A stretch of DNA of 64,000 bases from Methanolobus sediminis (lineage in GTDB: Archaea > Halobacteriota > Methanosarcinia > Methanosarcinales > Methanosarcinaceae): assembly GCF_031312595.1 (NCBI RefSeq), contig NZ_CP133592.1:2294001-2358000 (forward strand), in the 5' to 3' direction. A program made the position numbers and the translations under genes. A model generated the notes under the pieces. The model was given only the letters and a program-made list of their open reading frames with translations. It was not told the DNA's origin and did no database searches. This document shows positions 33,666 to 42,233 of the stretch, piece after piece (positions within the stretch are counted from its first letter, which is position 1; each line of letters starts with the position of its first letter).

Positions 33666-34262
33666 ATGTCATACAGGATACTTGGACAAGGAAAACCCGT
33701 CAGACTATTTGTGGCAGGTCTGCATGGTGATGAATGGAAAGACACCTCCGACATCCTTGAAAATATAGAAGCTCCGCAACAAGGTACTCTTGCAGTTATC
33801 CCTCTTGTGAATAATGGTAACTACATTTCAACACTGGATGACAGGTATTTTTCAGATATTGGTATTCCTATCATAGAAGCCGTGGAGGAGCTTGAACCGG
33901 ATGTCTACATTGAGATTCATTCATATTCTGCAGAGAATCTTGAGGATCTTACGGGTGCAAACAGGCTAAAACGCATCGGTGTGCCGGCTTTTAGCAGACT
34001 TGACCACGATGTGCTTCTGGGTTCTGTGGCACCATACATTCGCAGGAAATATTTCCCGCAGGATGCACTATGCCTTACTTTTGAGATTCAGAAAGAGAAC
34101 CCAGCCTCAAAAGAATATGCAAGAAAGATAATTAACAGGATGAAAGAGTTCACTACAAGGGATGAGTTCCTTAACTGTATGCTTGAAAAGTATCCTGAAC
34201 AGGCAAGAAAAGCAATTGATGATTATAAGAAATTCTATGGTCTTTCAGATGATGAACTTTAA
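33666..34262 (+). CDS. DUF2119-family conserved methanogen protein
   Basis: The 198-aa product matches a protein family confined mainly to methanogens (DUF2119). It contains LFVAGLHGDEWKDTSD (a Gly-His-Gly-Asp/Glu pattern like the zinc site of succinylglutamate desuccinylase/carboxypeptidase folds) and a later DVYIEIHSYSA, which could supply another metal ligand. A metal-dependent hydrolase is therefore plausible; the function is not established. It lies 57 bp after the TlyA-like gene and may share its transcript. Confidence 0.7.
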   Translation: MSYRILGQGKPVRLFVAGLHGDEWKDTSDILENIEAPQQGTLAVIPLVNNGNYISTLDDRYFSDIGIPIIEAVEELEPDVYIEIHSYSAENLEDLTGANRLKRIGVPAFSRLDHDVLLGSVAPYIRRKYFPQDALCLTFEIQKENPASKEYARKIINRMKEFTTRDEFLNCMLEKYPEQARKAIDDYKKFYGLSDDEL

Positions 34263-34347
34263 TAGATTATAATAAAAAATTAAAAAGAATGGAACATTGG
34301 TGCAGGAGGAAAAGGATAATCAAAAGTTTCTCATGGCAGATTCCTGA

Positions 34348-34452
34348 TCATGCCATGAGTGAAAAGTATACCATCGTTGCAGCTGCAAGGGCGGTCATCA
34401 TTCCGGCAAACTTACTAAGATCAATGTTGTTGTTGTAGTAGTGTTCTGTCAT
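34348..34452 (-). CDS. Small single-helix membrane protein A (34 aa), tandem paralogue
   Basis: A 35-codon ATG-to-TGA frame codes for MTEHYYNNNI..., a polar Tyr/Asn-rich head followed by one hydrophobic stretch (GMMTALAAATMVYFSLMA). A second frame of exactly the same length and about 65% identity lies at 34755-34859. Both have the same start context, the same palindromes upstream and the same stem-loop over the stop codon (here 34330-34338 with 34351-34359, 12-nt loop). Conservation of reading frame with changed codons argues strongly that these are real genes. The function is unknown: perhaps a small regulatory membrane peptide. Confidence 0.7.
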   Translation of the reverse strand: MTEHYYNNNIDLSKFAGMMTALAAATMVYFSLMA

Positions 34453-34519
34453 GATTTATCATGACATACAAGTAATCTATTGTATATATACATTTTGCCA
34501 ATTCATCATGATTAATCAT
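34448..34519 (-). promoter_or_regulatory. Promoter of small gene A with two palindromic boxes
   Basis: The box TGTCATGATTTATCATGACA (34448-34467) is a near-perfect palindrome that includes the start codon of gene A. A minus-strand TATA box GTATATATAC lies at 34482-34491, about 30 bp upstream of the ATG, so the message is leaderless or nearly so. A second box ATGATTAATCAT lies at 34508-34519 beyond the TATA box. The boxes bracket the TATA element as expected of repressor sites. Confidence 0.6.
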
Positions 34520-34754
34520 TTCCAAATGTGTAAGAGCCTACCTTAGCTCTGCAAAAAATCTTTGACTCTATTAAAATACCTGTGAACAGGTTATCTAAAA
34601 AAGCCGGAAAAGCAACTTACAATTGTAATCTATTATGTTTTTCCAGAGAATAAATGTGATAACAATAAAATGAGTTCATTAATTCTATATCAAAAATCAA
34701 CTAATTAGTTTAGAGGAAAAACATAATTAAAAGATCTTCATGGCAGATTCGTGA

Positions 34755-34859
34755 TCATGCCATGAAGGAATAGTATCCTACCATTGTAGCGGTAAGAGCC
34801 ATCAACATAGTTGCAAACTTTCTGAGGTTAATGTTGTTGTTGTAGTAGTGTTCTGTCAT
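34755..34859 (-). CDS. Small single-helix membrane protein B (34 aa), tandem paralogue
   Basis: The 35-codon frame starts MTEHYYNNNINLRKFA and ends in the hydrophobic stretch MLMALTATMVGYYSFMA. It is the paralogue of the gene at 34348-34452, in the same orientation 303 bp upstream of it. Its terminal hairpin (34736-34745 with 34758-34767) has the same 12-nt loop, and one stem pair has changed compensatingly (C-G in A, T-A in B), with one extra pair. The TATA-like GTATAAATACC and palindromes upstream indicate its own promoter. No homologue is known to me. Confidence 0.7.
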   Translation of the reverse strand: MTEHYYNNNINLRKFATMLMALTATMVGYYSFMA

Positions 34860-34967
34860 GATTTATCATGATATACTATATTCACATGGTATTTATACGT
34901 TTCGTTATTTGTCATGATTAATCATGTCATTCATATATTCTAATAATTTCTAATATGATTTATCATA
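34854..34967 (-). promoter_or_regulatory. Promoter of small gene B with three palindromic boxes
   Basis: Three related palindromes lie here: TGTCATGATTTATCATGATA (34854-34873, over the start codon), CATGATTAATCATG (34913-34926) and TATGATTTATCATA (34954-34967). A minus-strand TATA-like element (GTATAAATACC) lies between the first two, at about 34,888-34,898. Consensus ATGATTWATCAT. The same boxes occur at gene A, so one unknown regulator probably controls both. Confidence 0.6.
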
Positions 34968-35119
34968 GATCCAATAATCTGTTTACATTCTCTTTTTCCT
35001 GGAACAGGAAGATAAACATGAGGAACAGGAATTTCCAAATGAATCTAAAACAGGTATAAAACTCGAAAACAGATAAAAAATAAAACAGAAAAAGTATGAA
35101 TGAAAAGAGGTAAACCTCT

Positions 35120-36748
35120 TTACAACATACCTGTCGCATCGTAGTTGTGTACGTTGTGCTCAGGTTTGACATCCATCATGGCCTGTTCCCTTGCACGGAG
35201 CATATCATCAACACGAAGTACGATAATTGCTGCTTCAGATGCGGATTTAATTGCCTGTGTCTTGACTCTGAGTGGGTCGACAATGCCTTTCTCCAGCATG
35301 TCTATAACATCTCCGGTCTCCACATCAAGACCTGCATTCTTCACAGTTCCGTGTTTTGCACGGAGATTGATAATAGTGTCAATTGTGTCAAAACCACAGT
35401 TTTCAGCAATTGCTTTTGGAAGCTCTTCAACTGCATCAGCGAATGCACTGATTGCAAGCTGTTCACGGCCTTCGACACTTGCTGCGTATTTCCTGAGTGC
35501 CTGTGCAACCTCTATCTCTGAAGCACCGCCACCAGGAACAATAGTACCGTCCTCATAGACTGACTTGACTACATGGAGTGCATCATCGAAGACACGCTCG
35601 ATGTTGTCAGTGACATGCTCAGAACCTCCTTTAATGAGGATCGTCATGGTTCTTGCATCCTTGAATCCCTTGATGTAGGTCTTCTCCTCATGCTCGTCTT
35701 CCTGCTCGACAAGTTCTGCATAACCAAGGTCATCAGCTGTGATTTCATTTACATTCCTTACAAGAGCTGCACCGGTAGAGTATGAAAGTACTTCCATGTC
35801 CTCATCCTTGACACGTCTTGTTGCATACATGTTAGCTTCCTTGAAAAAGTGGAGTGCATAATCTTCCATCTTCTTTGAACAGAATACAACGTTTGCTCCG
35901 GTGTCAATGATCTTCTGGATAAGTGCCCTGAAGTTTGCTTTCTCCTGCTCCTTGAAATCAAAAAGCTGTTCAGCACTGTCAACATGAAGTTTAGAATTTG
36001 TGTTTGTCTTTGCAAACACAAGGTCAGTATCAATAAGAGCTATCTTTGCATTCTCAATACGGCGTGGCATTTCATTGTGAAGTGCTTCTTTCCTGATGGA
36101 TATACCATTGATAAGTTCTGTATCATCAATATTTCCACCGACTTCCTTTGCCATTACAATGTCTTTGTCAACATTGACTTTCCCTTCATTCTCGATAGCA
36201 TAGATTGCATCAACACAGATCTGTGCAAGGTGACCCCTTGCCATTTCAGATGCTTTTCCTGTGATGGATGTATGTGCGATCTTCTCAAGCATATCCCTGT
36301 CTATTTTCTCAACGGTAACTGCGTAGTTATTGAGTGTCTCAAGGGCTTTTTGGGTTGCCATTGCGTAACCTTTTACAAGAACTGTCGGGTGGACACCGGT
36401 TTCTATGAGCTTCTGTGCTTTATCAAGCAGTGCACCTGTCATTACAACAGCGCTGGTAGTACCATCACCTGCCATCTTTTCCTGTGTCTTCGCAACCTCG
36501 ACGATCATCCTTGCGGTTGGGTGCTCGATCTCCATTTCCTCAAGAATTGTTGCACCATCATTTGTAAGGGTTATATCGCCCATGATGTTTACCATCATCT
36601 TGTCCATTCCTTTTGGACCAAGGGTTGTTTTCACAATACTTGCAACTGCTTTTGCAGAAGCGATGTTCATTGATAATGCGTCTTTACCTGTTGTGCGCTC
36701 TTTACTAGGATCAACGATGTATATTGGTTGATTTCCATATCCTGCCAT
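35120..36748 (-). CDS. thsA: Thermosome subunit (group II chaperonin)
   Basis: The 542-aa product is full length for a thermosome subunit. Landmarks are [13 protein letters not shown] (nucleotide site), [12 protein letters not shown] (catalytic Asp region), [18 protein letters not shown] in the apical domain, [21 protein letters not shown] and the late nucleotide-contacting [10 protein letters not shown] and [10 protein letters not shown]. It forms the double-ring chaperonin that folds cytosolic proteins with ATP. Methanogens of this order have several paralogues, so the exact subunit letter is uncertain. GGAGGT precedes the ATG at 36748. Confidence 0.93.
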   Translation of the reverse strand: MAGYGNQPIYIVDPSKERTTGKDALSMNIASAKAVASIVKTTLGPKGMDKMMVNIMGDITLTNDGATILEEMEIEHPTARMIVEVAKTQEKMAGDGTTSAVVMTGALLDKAQKLIETGVHPTVLVKGYAMATQKALETLNNYAVTVEKIDRDMLEKIAHTSITGKASEMARGHLAQICVDAIYAIENEGKVNVDKDIVMAKEVGGNIDDTELINGISIRKEALHNEMPRRIENAKIALIDTDLVFAKTNTNSKLHVDSAEQLFDFKEQEKANFRALIQKIIDTGANVVFCSKKMEDYALHFFKEANMYATRRVKDEDMEVLSYSTGAALVRNVNEITADDLGYAELVEQEDEHEEKTYIKGFKDARTMTILIKGGSEHVTDNIERVFDDALHVVKSVYEDGTIVPGGGASEIEVAQALRKYAASVEGREQLAISAFADAVEELPKAIAENCGFDTIDTIINLRAKHGTVKNAGLDVETGDVIDMLEKGIVDPLRVKTQAIKSASEAAIIVLRVDDMLRAREQAMMDVKPEHNVHNYDATGML

Positions 36749-36974
36749 GACTTCGGACCTCCAATAGTATAAATAAATTATAGTAGTATGACTTGTCAGT
36801 ATAATATACGAGTGAAACTAACTGTATGTGGTTCTATAAAAACATTGCGAGTCTGTTCTTCCTTCCCCTGTCACTCTGCTGCCCCTCTGGTTGCACATCG
36901 CCATACATCTACAGTTATTTAAATATCCCGTGCATTCTCAAAGCATTTATCCCATAAGGACATATCTGCGGACT

Positions 36975-37778
36975 ATGCTCACTTTCATAGGACTTGGCCT
37001 TTTTGATGAGAAAGATATCTCCCTGAAAGGACTTGAAGCTATAAAAAATGCTGATATGGTATTTGCTGAATTCTACACATCAAGACTGATGGGTAGCTCG
37101 CTGGAAGAACTGGAATCACTTTATGGAAAAAAGGTAAACCTGCTTTTAAGAGAAGACGTGGAAATATCCCCGGACTGGCTTGCCGAGGCTAAAGATAAGA
37201 ACGTGGCTTTCCTCACAGGAGGCGACACCATGGTTTCCACAACCCACGTTGACCTGAGACTGCGTGCAAAGAACCTTGGTATTGAGACCAAACTTATACA
37301 TGGTTCATCCATAGCCTCTGCAATATGTGGTCTTTCATGTCTCCAGAACTATCGGTTTGGAAAAGCATCAACAATTCCCCATCCATATACCAGCAGTCGT
37401 GGAGTCACAGTAATATCTGAAACTCCATATGATACTATTAAGCTTAACAAAGAGCACAATATGCATACCCTTGTTTTCCTTGACATCGATAAGGACAAAG
37501 GTTACATGACAGTGAACCAGGCACTTTCCCTGCTTCTTCAGGTAGAAGAAAAAAGAGGAGAAGGCATCATGGAGAATGCCATTGTTGTGGGTATTGCCAG
37601 AGCAGGTTCAGAAGCACCTGTTGTTAAGGCAGGATATGCTCATGACTTAAAAGATGAGGATTTCGGAGAGCCTCTTCACATACTGGTTATTCCTGCATCC
37701 CTTCATTTTATCGAAGCAGAAGCCCTTGTGGGTTTATTAGGTGCACCGTCTGAGATACTTGAAGGGCTTGATGACTGA
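36975..37778 (+). CDS. dphB: Diphthine synthase
   Basis: The 267-aa product is read from the ATG at 36975 (MLTFIGLGLFDEKDIS, the conserved opening; the frame is open upstream but an earlier start is not supported). It matches the archaeal DphB family, a SAM-dependent methylase with the tetrapyrrole-methylase fold (GGDTMVSTTH, HGSSIASA and TIPHPYTSSRG regions). It methylates the modified histidine of elongation factor aEF-2 on the way to diphthamide. It is a single gene followed by the HerA-like gene. Confidence 0.93.
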   Translation: MLTFIGLGLFDEKDISLKGLEAIKNADMVFAEFYTSRLMGSSLEELESLYGKKVNLLLREDVEISPDWLAEAKDKNVAFLTGGDTMVSTTHVDLRLRAKNLGIETKLIHGSSIASAICGLSCLQNYRFGKASTIPHPYTSSRGVTVISETPYDTIKLNKEHNMHTLVFLDIDKDKGYMTVNQALSLLLQVEEKRGEGIMENAIVVGIARAGSEAPVVKAGYAHDLKDEDFGEPLHILVIPASLHFIEAEALVGLLGAPSEILEGLDD

Positions 37779-37840
37779 GGAAAGATATAATAATACATAA
37801 TAAACATAATAGCAAAGACCATGAATTTGAGGGATGATAA

Positions 37841-39604
37841 ATGGTAAGAGGTTCAGTAGGCGTTATTTTTGGAGAAACAGGAACCTTTGAGTTCAAAGTA
37901 ATGGTTTTTGACAGTTCCAAAGTGTACAGGGGCGCATACGTCAAAGTATGGCATGATGCGTCATCGGACGAGAAAGATCACACATGGGTACTTGGTCAGG
38001 TAATGGCCATCAAACGATACAGTGATTCATTTTCCATCGAAGAAGCCATGAAGGGACAGCGTGCTGATAAAAGCGATGACAAGATAGTTGCTGAAGTAAC
38101 AATTATCGGTTCAAGGGATGAGACCGGAATGCTTCGTGCACCTGTTATTCCATTCAGTCCGGGAAGTCCGATTTTTGCGGCAGACGAGGGACTTACAAGA
38201 TCAGTACTCGGACTGACAGGCAACGAAATGAGTATCGGTATGCTTGAAGGTACCAATATCAAAGTACAGTTAAGTGTCAATAGTCTTGTGCAGAAACACT
38301 GCAGTATCCTTGCAAAAACAGGAAGTGGTAAGTCATATACTGCGTCTGTACTGCTGGAAGAGTTGCTTGACCATAATATTCCGCTTCTTATTCTTGATCC
38401 TCATAGCGAGTATTCATCTTTGAAAGTAGAAGGTGAAGGCAGTGAAGAGGATTTCAGGCGTTTTGGTGTCAAGCCAAAGGGTTACGGGAACAGTATTAAA
38501 GTATATACTCCTGCAAGCAAAACAATAAACCCTGATGCGGATGAGCTTTTCAGGCTTAATGGAATGAACCTTACAGTAAAGGATCTGACTTCAATTTTCC
38601 CTGATAATTTCTCGACCACACACACTGGTATATTGTACGAAGCAATCCAGAAAGTGCGTGCTGAGATGGAAACATACACAATCGAGGATATTATTTTCGA
38701 GGTTGGTAACGACAAGAGCAAGGCAAAGTGGAATGTTATCAATGTCCTTGAGCAGATAAGGGATACAAATATCCTGTCGCCAAATCCTACTTCTATAACA
38801 GAGTTGTTCCAGAAAGGAAAAGCTGCTGTAATAGACTTCAAGGGTGTTGCTCCTGAACTGCAGAGTATGATAGTTGCAAGCCTTTGTTCAAGTCTTTTTG
38901 AGGCCCGCAAATTAAATCAGATACCTCCCGGAATGCTTGTTGTTGAGGAAGCTCACAACTATGCACCTGAAAAAGGTTTCAGCAAGACAAGCAGTACGGA
39001 TATTCTCAGAACGATTGCATCCGAGGGTCGTAAATTCGGTCTTGGAATGATGGTTATATCCCAGAGACCTGCAAGGGTCGACAAGAATGTGCTGTCACAG
39101 TGTGGAACCCAGGTTATAATGAAAGTCACAAACCCTAACGACCTTAAGGCTATAAGCAAGGGTTTGGAGGGTGTCACATCCTATGTTGAGGAAGAACTTA
39201 TGCGCCTGCCTCCGGGTGTTGCCATGCTTGTGAGCAATGAGATTGAAAGACCAGTGCTTGTTGATATAAGGATAAGGAAATCCAAGCATGGTGGTGAATC
39301 TGTTAATGTTCTCAAGGCCGCAAGGACTGTAACTCCGCCACCACCAGAGTTAGTATCAAGTCAAAGTCATGAACCGTCAGTTCCAACTCCTGTACGCAGG
39401 CCAATGCCGGCTGCAAATACAGTAGAAGCACATGAACACGATATTCTGGATATTCCGGTAGTCGATTCTCCGGGACAGGACACAAATTTCACACCTCCTC
39501 CAAAGAGGCAACCTTCAAGGCCTCCAAGAATAGAAGCCACAAATGGCGAGGAGTCAGATGGCGGGGGAAAGTTGTTCAAGAAGCTTTTCCGGGCGAACAG
39601 ATAA
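37841..39604 (+). CDS. HerA-like DNA-translocating ATPase
   Basis: The 587-aa product has the HAS-barrel N-terminus (residues 1-90) and a FtsK-HerA ATPase core: Walker A LAKTGSGKSYTAS (about 158-170), LLILDPHSEYSS (the following strand), GMLVVEEAHNYAPE (Walker B with catalytic Glu) and the arginine-finger region GMMVISQRPARVD. HerA with the NurA nuclease resects DNA ends in archaea. No nurA is next to it here. The last 90 residues are Pro-rich and poorly ordered. It may form an operon with DUF357, DUF555 and PfkB genes downstream. Confidence 0.85.
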   Translation: MVRGSVGVIFGETGTFEFKVMVFDSSKVYRGAYVKVWHDASSDEKDHTWVLGQVMAIKRYSDSFSIEEAMKGQRADKSDDKIVAEVTIIGSRDETGMLRAPVIPFSPGSPIFAADEGLTRSVLGLTGNEMSIGMLEGTNIKVQLSVNSLVQKHCSILAKTGSGKSYTASVLLEELLDHNIPLLILDPHSEYSSLKVEGEGSEEDFRRFGVKPKGYGNSIKVYTPASKTINPDADELFRLNGMNLTVKDLTSIFPDNFSTTHTGILYEAIQKVRAEMETYTIEDIIFEVGNDKSKAKWNVINVLEQIRDTNILSPNPTSITELFQKGKAAVIDFKGVAPELQSMIVASLCSSLFEARKLNQIPPGMLVVEEAHNYAPEKGFSKTSSTDILRTIASEGRKFGLGMMVISQRPARVDKNVLSQCGTQVIMKVTNPNDLKAISKGLEGVTSYVEEELMRLPPGVAMLVSNEIERPVLVDIRIRKSKHGGESVNVLKAARTVTPPPPELVSSQSHEPSVPTPVRRPMPAANTVEAHEHDILDIPVVDSPGQDTNFTPPPKRQPSRPPRIEATNGEESDGGGKLFKKLFRANR

Positions 39605-39638
39605 TTAACCATGAGCACAGTTGAACAGGGTGATCGAG

Positions 39639-39920
39639 ATGGCAGCTGACCTGAATGAAAAAGTTAAGAGATATGAGCGACTATTAAGAGAAGCTCTGGA
39701 AAAGGCTAAAGTTGCCCCTATCCCGCAATCTCATATGTATACAGTGGCCGGAGATTATCGCAATATGGCAAGTTCATATTATAATGATGGTCTTCATTTT
39801 ATTGAAATTGATGACCCTGTCAATGCCCTGGTCTGTTTTAGTTACGGACATGCATGGCTTGATGCAGGAGCAAGACTTGGCCTGTTTGACGTCGATGATG
39901 ACGTGTTGTTTACAATATGA
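39639..39920 (+). CDS. DUF357-family archaeal protein
   Basis: The 93-aa product (ATG 39639 after GGTGATCGAG; a TTG at 39621 adds six residues) is a helical protein with the conserved DUF357 tail MASSYYNDGLHFIEID and YGHAWLDAGARLGLF. The family is archaeal and of unknown function, often near DNA-repair or translation genes. It follows the HerA-like gene by 34 bp and probably shares its transcript. Confidence 0.8.
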   Translation: MAADLNEKVKRYERLLREALEKAKVAPIPQSHMYTVAGDYRNMASSYYNDGLHFIEIDDPVNALVCFSYGHAWLDAGARLGLFDVDDDVLFTI

Positions 39921-39963
39921 ACTAAAATTGAAGAAGAAATGAAGTATAAATCGGAGAGATCTA

Positions 39964-40305
39964 ATGTCAAATTATCATGTTACACTTGAAGCCGCCTGGT
40001 TGGTTAGAGACGTAAAATCCGCAGATGATGCAATAGGAGTTGCAATTTCTGAAGCAGGAAAACGCCTGAATCCTAAACTGGATTACGTGGAAGTGGATAT
40101 AGGAACAACATTCTGTTCTTCCTGTGAAGAGCCATTAAGCAGCGTTTTTATTGTTGCCAACACCGCAATTGTAGGTCTTGTTCTTGAAATGAAAGTTTTC
40201 GATGCAGAAAGCGCAGAGCACGCAGCCAGAATTTCAAAATCAGTTATTGGTCGTGCATTAAGGGATGTTCCTCTTGCTGTTGTTGATGTCGAGGAATTTG
40301 AATAA
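39964..40305 (+). CDS. DUF555-family conserved archaeal protein
   Basis: The 113-aa product ([20 protein letters not shown] at the start) has the DUF555 pattern, including [18 protein letters not shown] with a CxxC and VVDVEEFE at the end. This is a euryarchaeal family without assigned function; the CxxC may bind a metal. It lies between DUF357 and a PfkB-type kinase, 9 bp upstream of the latter. Confidence 0.8.
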   Translation: MSNYHVTLEAAWLVRDVKSADDAIGVAISEAGKRLNPKLDYVEVDIGTTFCSSCEEPLSSVFIVANTAIVGLVLEMKVFDAESAEHAARISKSVIGRALRDVPLAVVDVEEFE

Positions 40306-40314
40306 GGTGTTCAT

Positions 40315-41214
40315 ATGGACCGGGCAATCACTGTTGTAGGACATGCAGCTATTGATCTTCTTTTTGATGTTGAGAATATTGCAGTCCACAATGAATCCCA
40401 TCCTATTATCGATTACAACCAGTACTATGGAGGCGGAGCTGCCAATATTGCAGTTGCAATAGCAATACTTGGTGGAAATGCTCAGCTTATGTCTGCAGTC
40501 GGAGGAGATTTTGCTTCCTCAGGATACGAGGCTGAATTTGAGAAGTACGGCGTTGACCTGTCACTTCTCTACAGGTTCCCTGAAGAGAAAAGCACAAGAG
40601 CATTCGTTTTTACAGACCAGGAGCATCACCAGAGTACATATTTCCACTGGGGAGCATCCATTAAGCTTAAGGAACTTGACCCTCCGGAAGTTGATTTCGT
40701 ACATCTTGCAACATCAGATTCAACATACAACGCAAGGATTGCTAAAAAAGCAAAGTTCGTTTCCTTCGATCCGGGACAGGACCTTGTGACTTATTCAAGG
40801 GAAAACCTTGAAAGCATCCTTGAAAACACCAACATTCTCTTTACAAACAAGCACGAGATACAGCGTGTCTGTGACATGACCGGAAAATCAATGGATGATA
40901 TTCTCAGCATGATCGAGACCGTGGTTGTTACTTATGATGCAAGCGGCAGTAAAATTTACAACAAAGGAACAGAGGTAACAATACCTGTGGTTACCGTGAA
41001 AGCACTTGACCCGACCGGTGCAGGTGACGCTTACAGAGCCGGATTCCTTCTTGCATACACACGTGGCTACCCGCTGGAAGTATGTGGTAAGATCGGTTCT
41101 ACAGTTGCTTCTTTCGCTGTTCAGAGCATCGGATGCCAGACCGACCTTCCGACATGGGATGTCATGAAGGCACGTTATGAAGAGAATTTCGGCAAACTTG
41201 AACTTCCGGCTTAA
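40315..41214 (+). CDS. PfkB-family carbohydrate/nucleoside kinase
   Basis: The 299-aa product has the ribokinase fold: GGGAANIAVAIAILGG near residue 40 (substrate-binding Gly region), and DPTGAGDAYRAGF near residue 232, with the catalytic Asp of motif 2 and the anion hole. The substrate could be a sugar, a nucleoside or a methanogen metabolite. It lies 9 bp after DUF555 and closes the group. AAGGTG precedes its ATG at 40315. Confidence 0.85.
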   Translation: MDRAITVVGHAAIDLLFDVENIAVHNESHPIIDYNQYYGGGAANIAVAIAILGGNAQLMSAVGGDFASSGYEAEFEKYGVDLSLLYRFPEEKSTRAFVFTDQEHHQSTYFHWGASIKLKELDPPEVDFVHLATSDSTYNARIAKKAKFVSFDPGQDLVTYSRENLESILENTNILFTNKHEIQRVCDMTGKSMDDILSMIETVVVTYDASGSKIYNKGTEVTIPVVTVKALDPTGAGDAYRAGFLLAYTRGYPLEVCGKIGSTVASFAVQSIGCQTDLPTWDVMKARYEENFGKLELPA

Positions 41215-41335
41215 GTGCAGGATAGTTCATTTTCTTTTCTTATTTTTAAGCAGTCTATTAATTAAAGCCGCACATAGTTATTTTATTTTGACAATCTTTA
41301 AATAAATTAAAGATACTATTTCACATTATATTAAT

Positions 41336-42148
41336 GTGGAGTGGAGTAAAATAGCATCAAAAAAGATTCCTCTTTCCTTAATTGCAATTGTATTGGTCAT
41401 TCTGGCAATTTTGGGACTTTTATACATAGATTTCCTAGTTCAAGATGAAATCATCAACGATGCAGAGTATACTATAGCTGAAGAAGATGTTCAAGCGCAC
41501 TGGGACGAATATAAAGCTGTAACAGTGAATGTTGACAAGCTAAGGCAAGCGCTTGACAGTGGTAATTTAAGTCTCAGGTTGCTGGATGAGGATGTAAATA
41601 TCATTATCTTTGAATCTGACAAAGCAGATGGTTACTACCGTGGATATGCCAATGGAGTTGCAGCCAATGAAGCTGAATTCTACTGTGGGGAGGACACATG
41701 TCATTGTTATGTTGACCTTGGAACCCATTCCTATCATATAGTACTTACAGGGGAACTGGTCGGAAATGAAATTATTTATGTTCTCTACATGACCGACTAT
41801 GAGAAAGAGAAACAAAGGCATGAACAGTATCCAATTGATCCTTTGACTTTTGAGATAAGCAATGAAGATAGTCTGGAGCATAACATCTCTATTGAGATAT
41901 TCGATCCTTCAAACTCATTGATATTCAGTGAGAATTATTCCATATCTCCGGGTGAGATTATAGCATCTCCGGATATCAGTGAAGTTCTGGGTACGCATCG
42001 ATATGTTGTGACATTGGATGGAGATTACAGTTTTGAACGTTCAGCAACCGTAGCGAGAGCTGCAGAACTGGGTTCATCTGAGAAGTTATACTTCAATTTC
42101 ATCAATAATTCGGAATCTCCTATGGAAGTAGCTGTTGCAATGGCTTGA
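41336..42148 (+). CDS. Membrane-anchored surface protein, uncharacterised
   Basis: The 270-aa product begins with one transmembrane helix (about residues 13-35, LSLIAIVLVILAILGLLYI) and continues outside with a beta-rich part. A middle segment has a CGEDTCHCY cysteine cluster (three cysteines). A C-terminal part (about 165-260) looks like an Ig-like fold (SLEHNISIEIFDPSNSLIFS and RYVVTLDGDYSFER). The start is a GTG at 41336. A TATA-like CTTTAAATAA lies 40 bp upstream, so the leader is very short. The family is not recognised. It may act with the adjacent pilus locus. Confidence 0.5.
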   Translation: MEWSKIASKKIPLSLIAIVLVILAILGLLYIDFLVQDEIINDAEYTIAEEDVQAHWDEYKAVTVNVDKLRQALDSGNLSLRLLDEDVNIIIFESDKADGYYRGYANGVAANEAEFYCGEDTCHCYVDLGTHSYHIVLTGELVGNEIIYVLYMTDYEKEKQRHEQYPIDPLTFEISNEDSLEHNISIEIFDPSNSLIFSENYSISPGEIIASPDISEVLGTHRYVVTLDGDYSFERSATVARAAELGSSEKLYFNFINNSESPMEVAVAMA

Positions 42149-42233
42149 ATATTTGAAAAAACAATTCTTTTCAATATATTTGTAAAAATAAAAATCAAAG
42201 ACTTTTTATATACTATCGATTATATAATAATCG

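Noticed and set aside
35145-36731. Long frames of up to 229 codons opposite the thermosome gene
   Set aside because: They are codon-shadow frames of a highly conserved gene; compositions are Cys/Phe-rich and unlike real proteins here.
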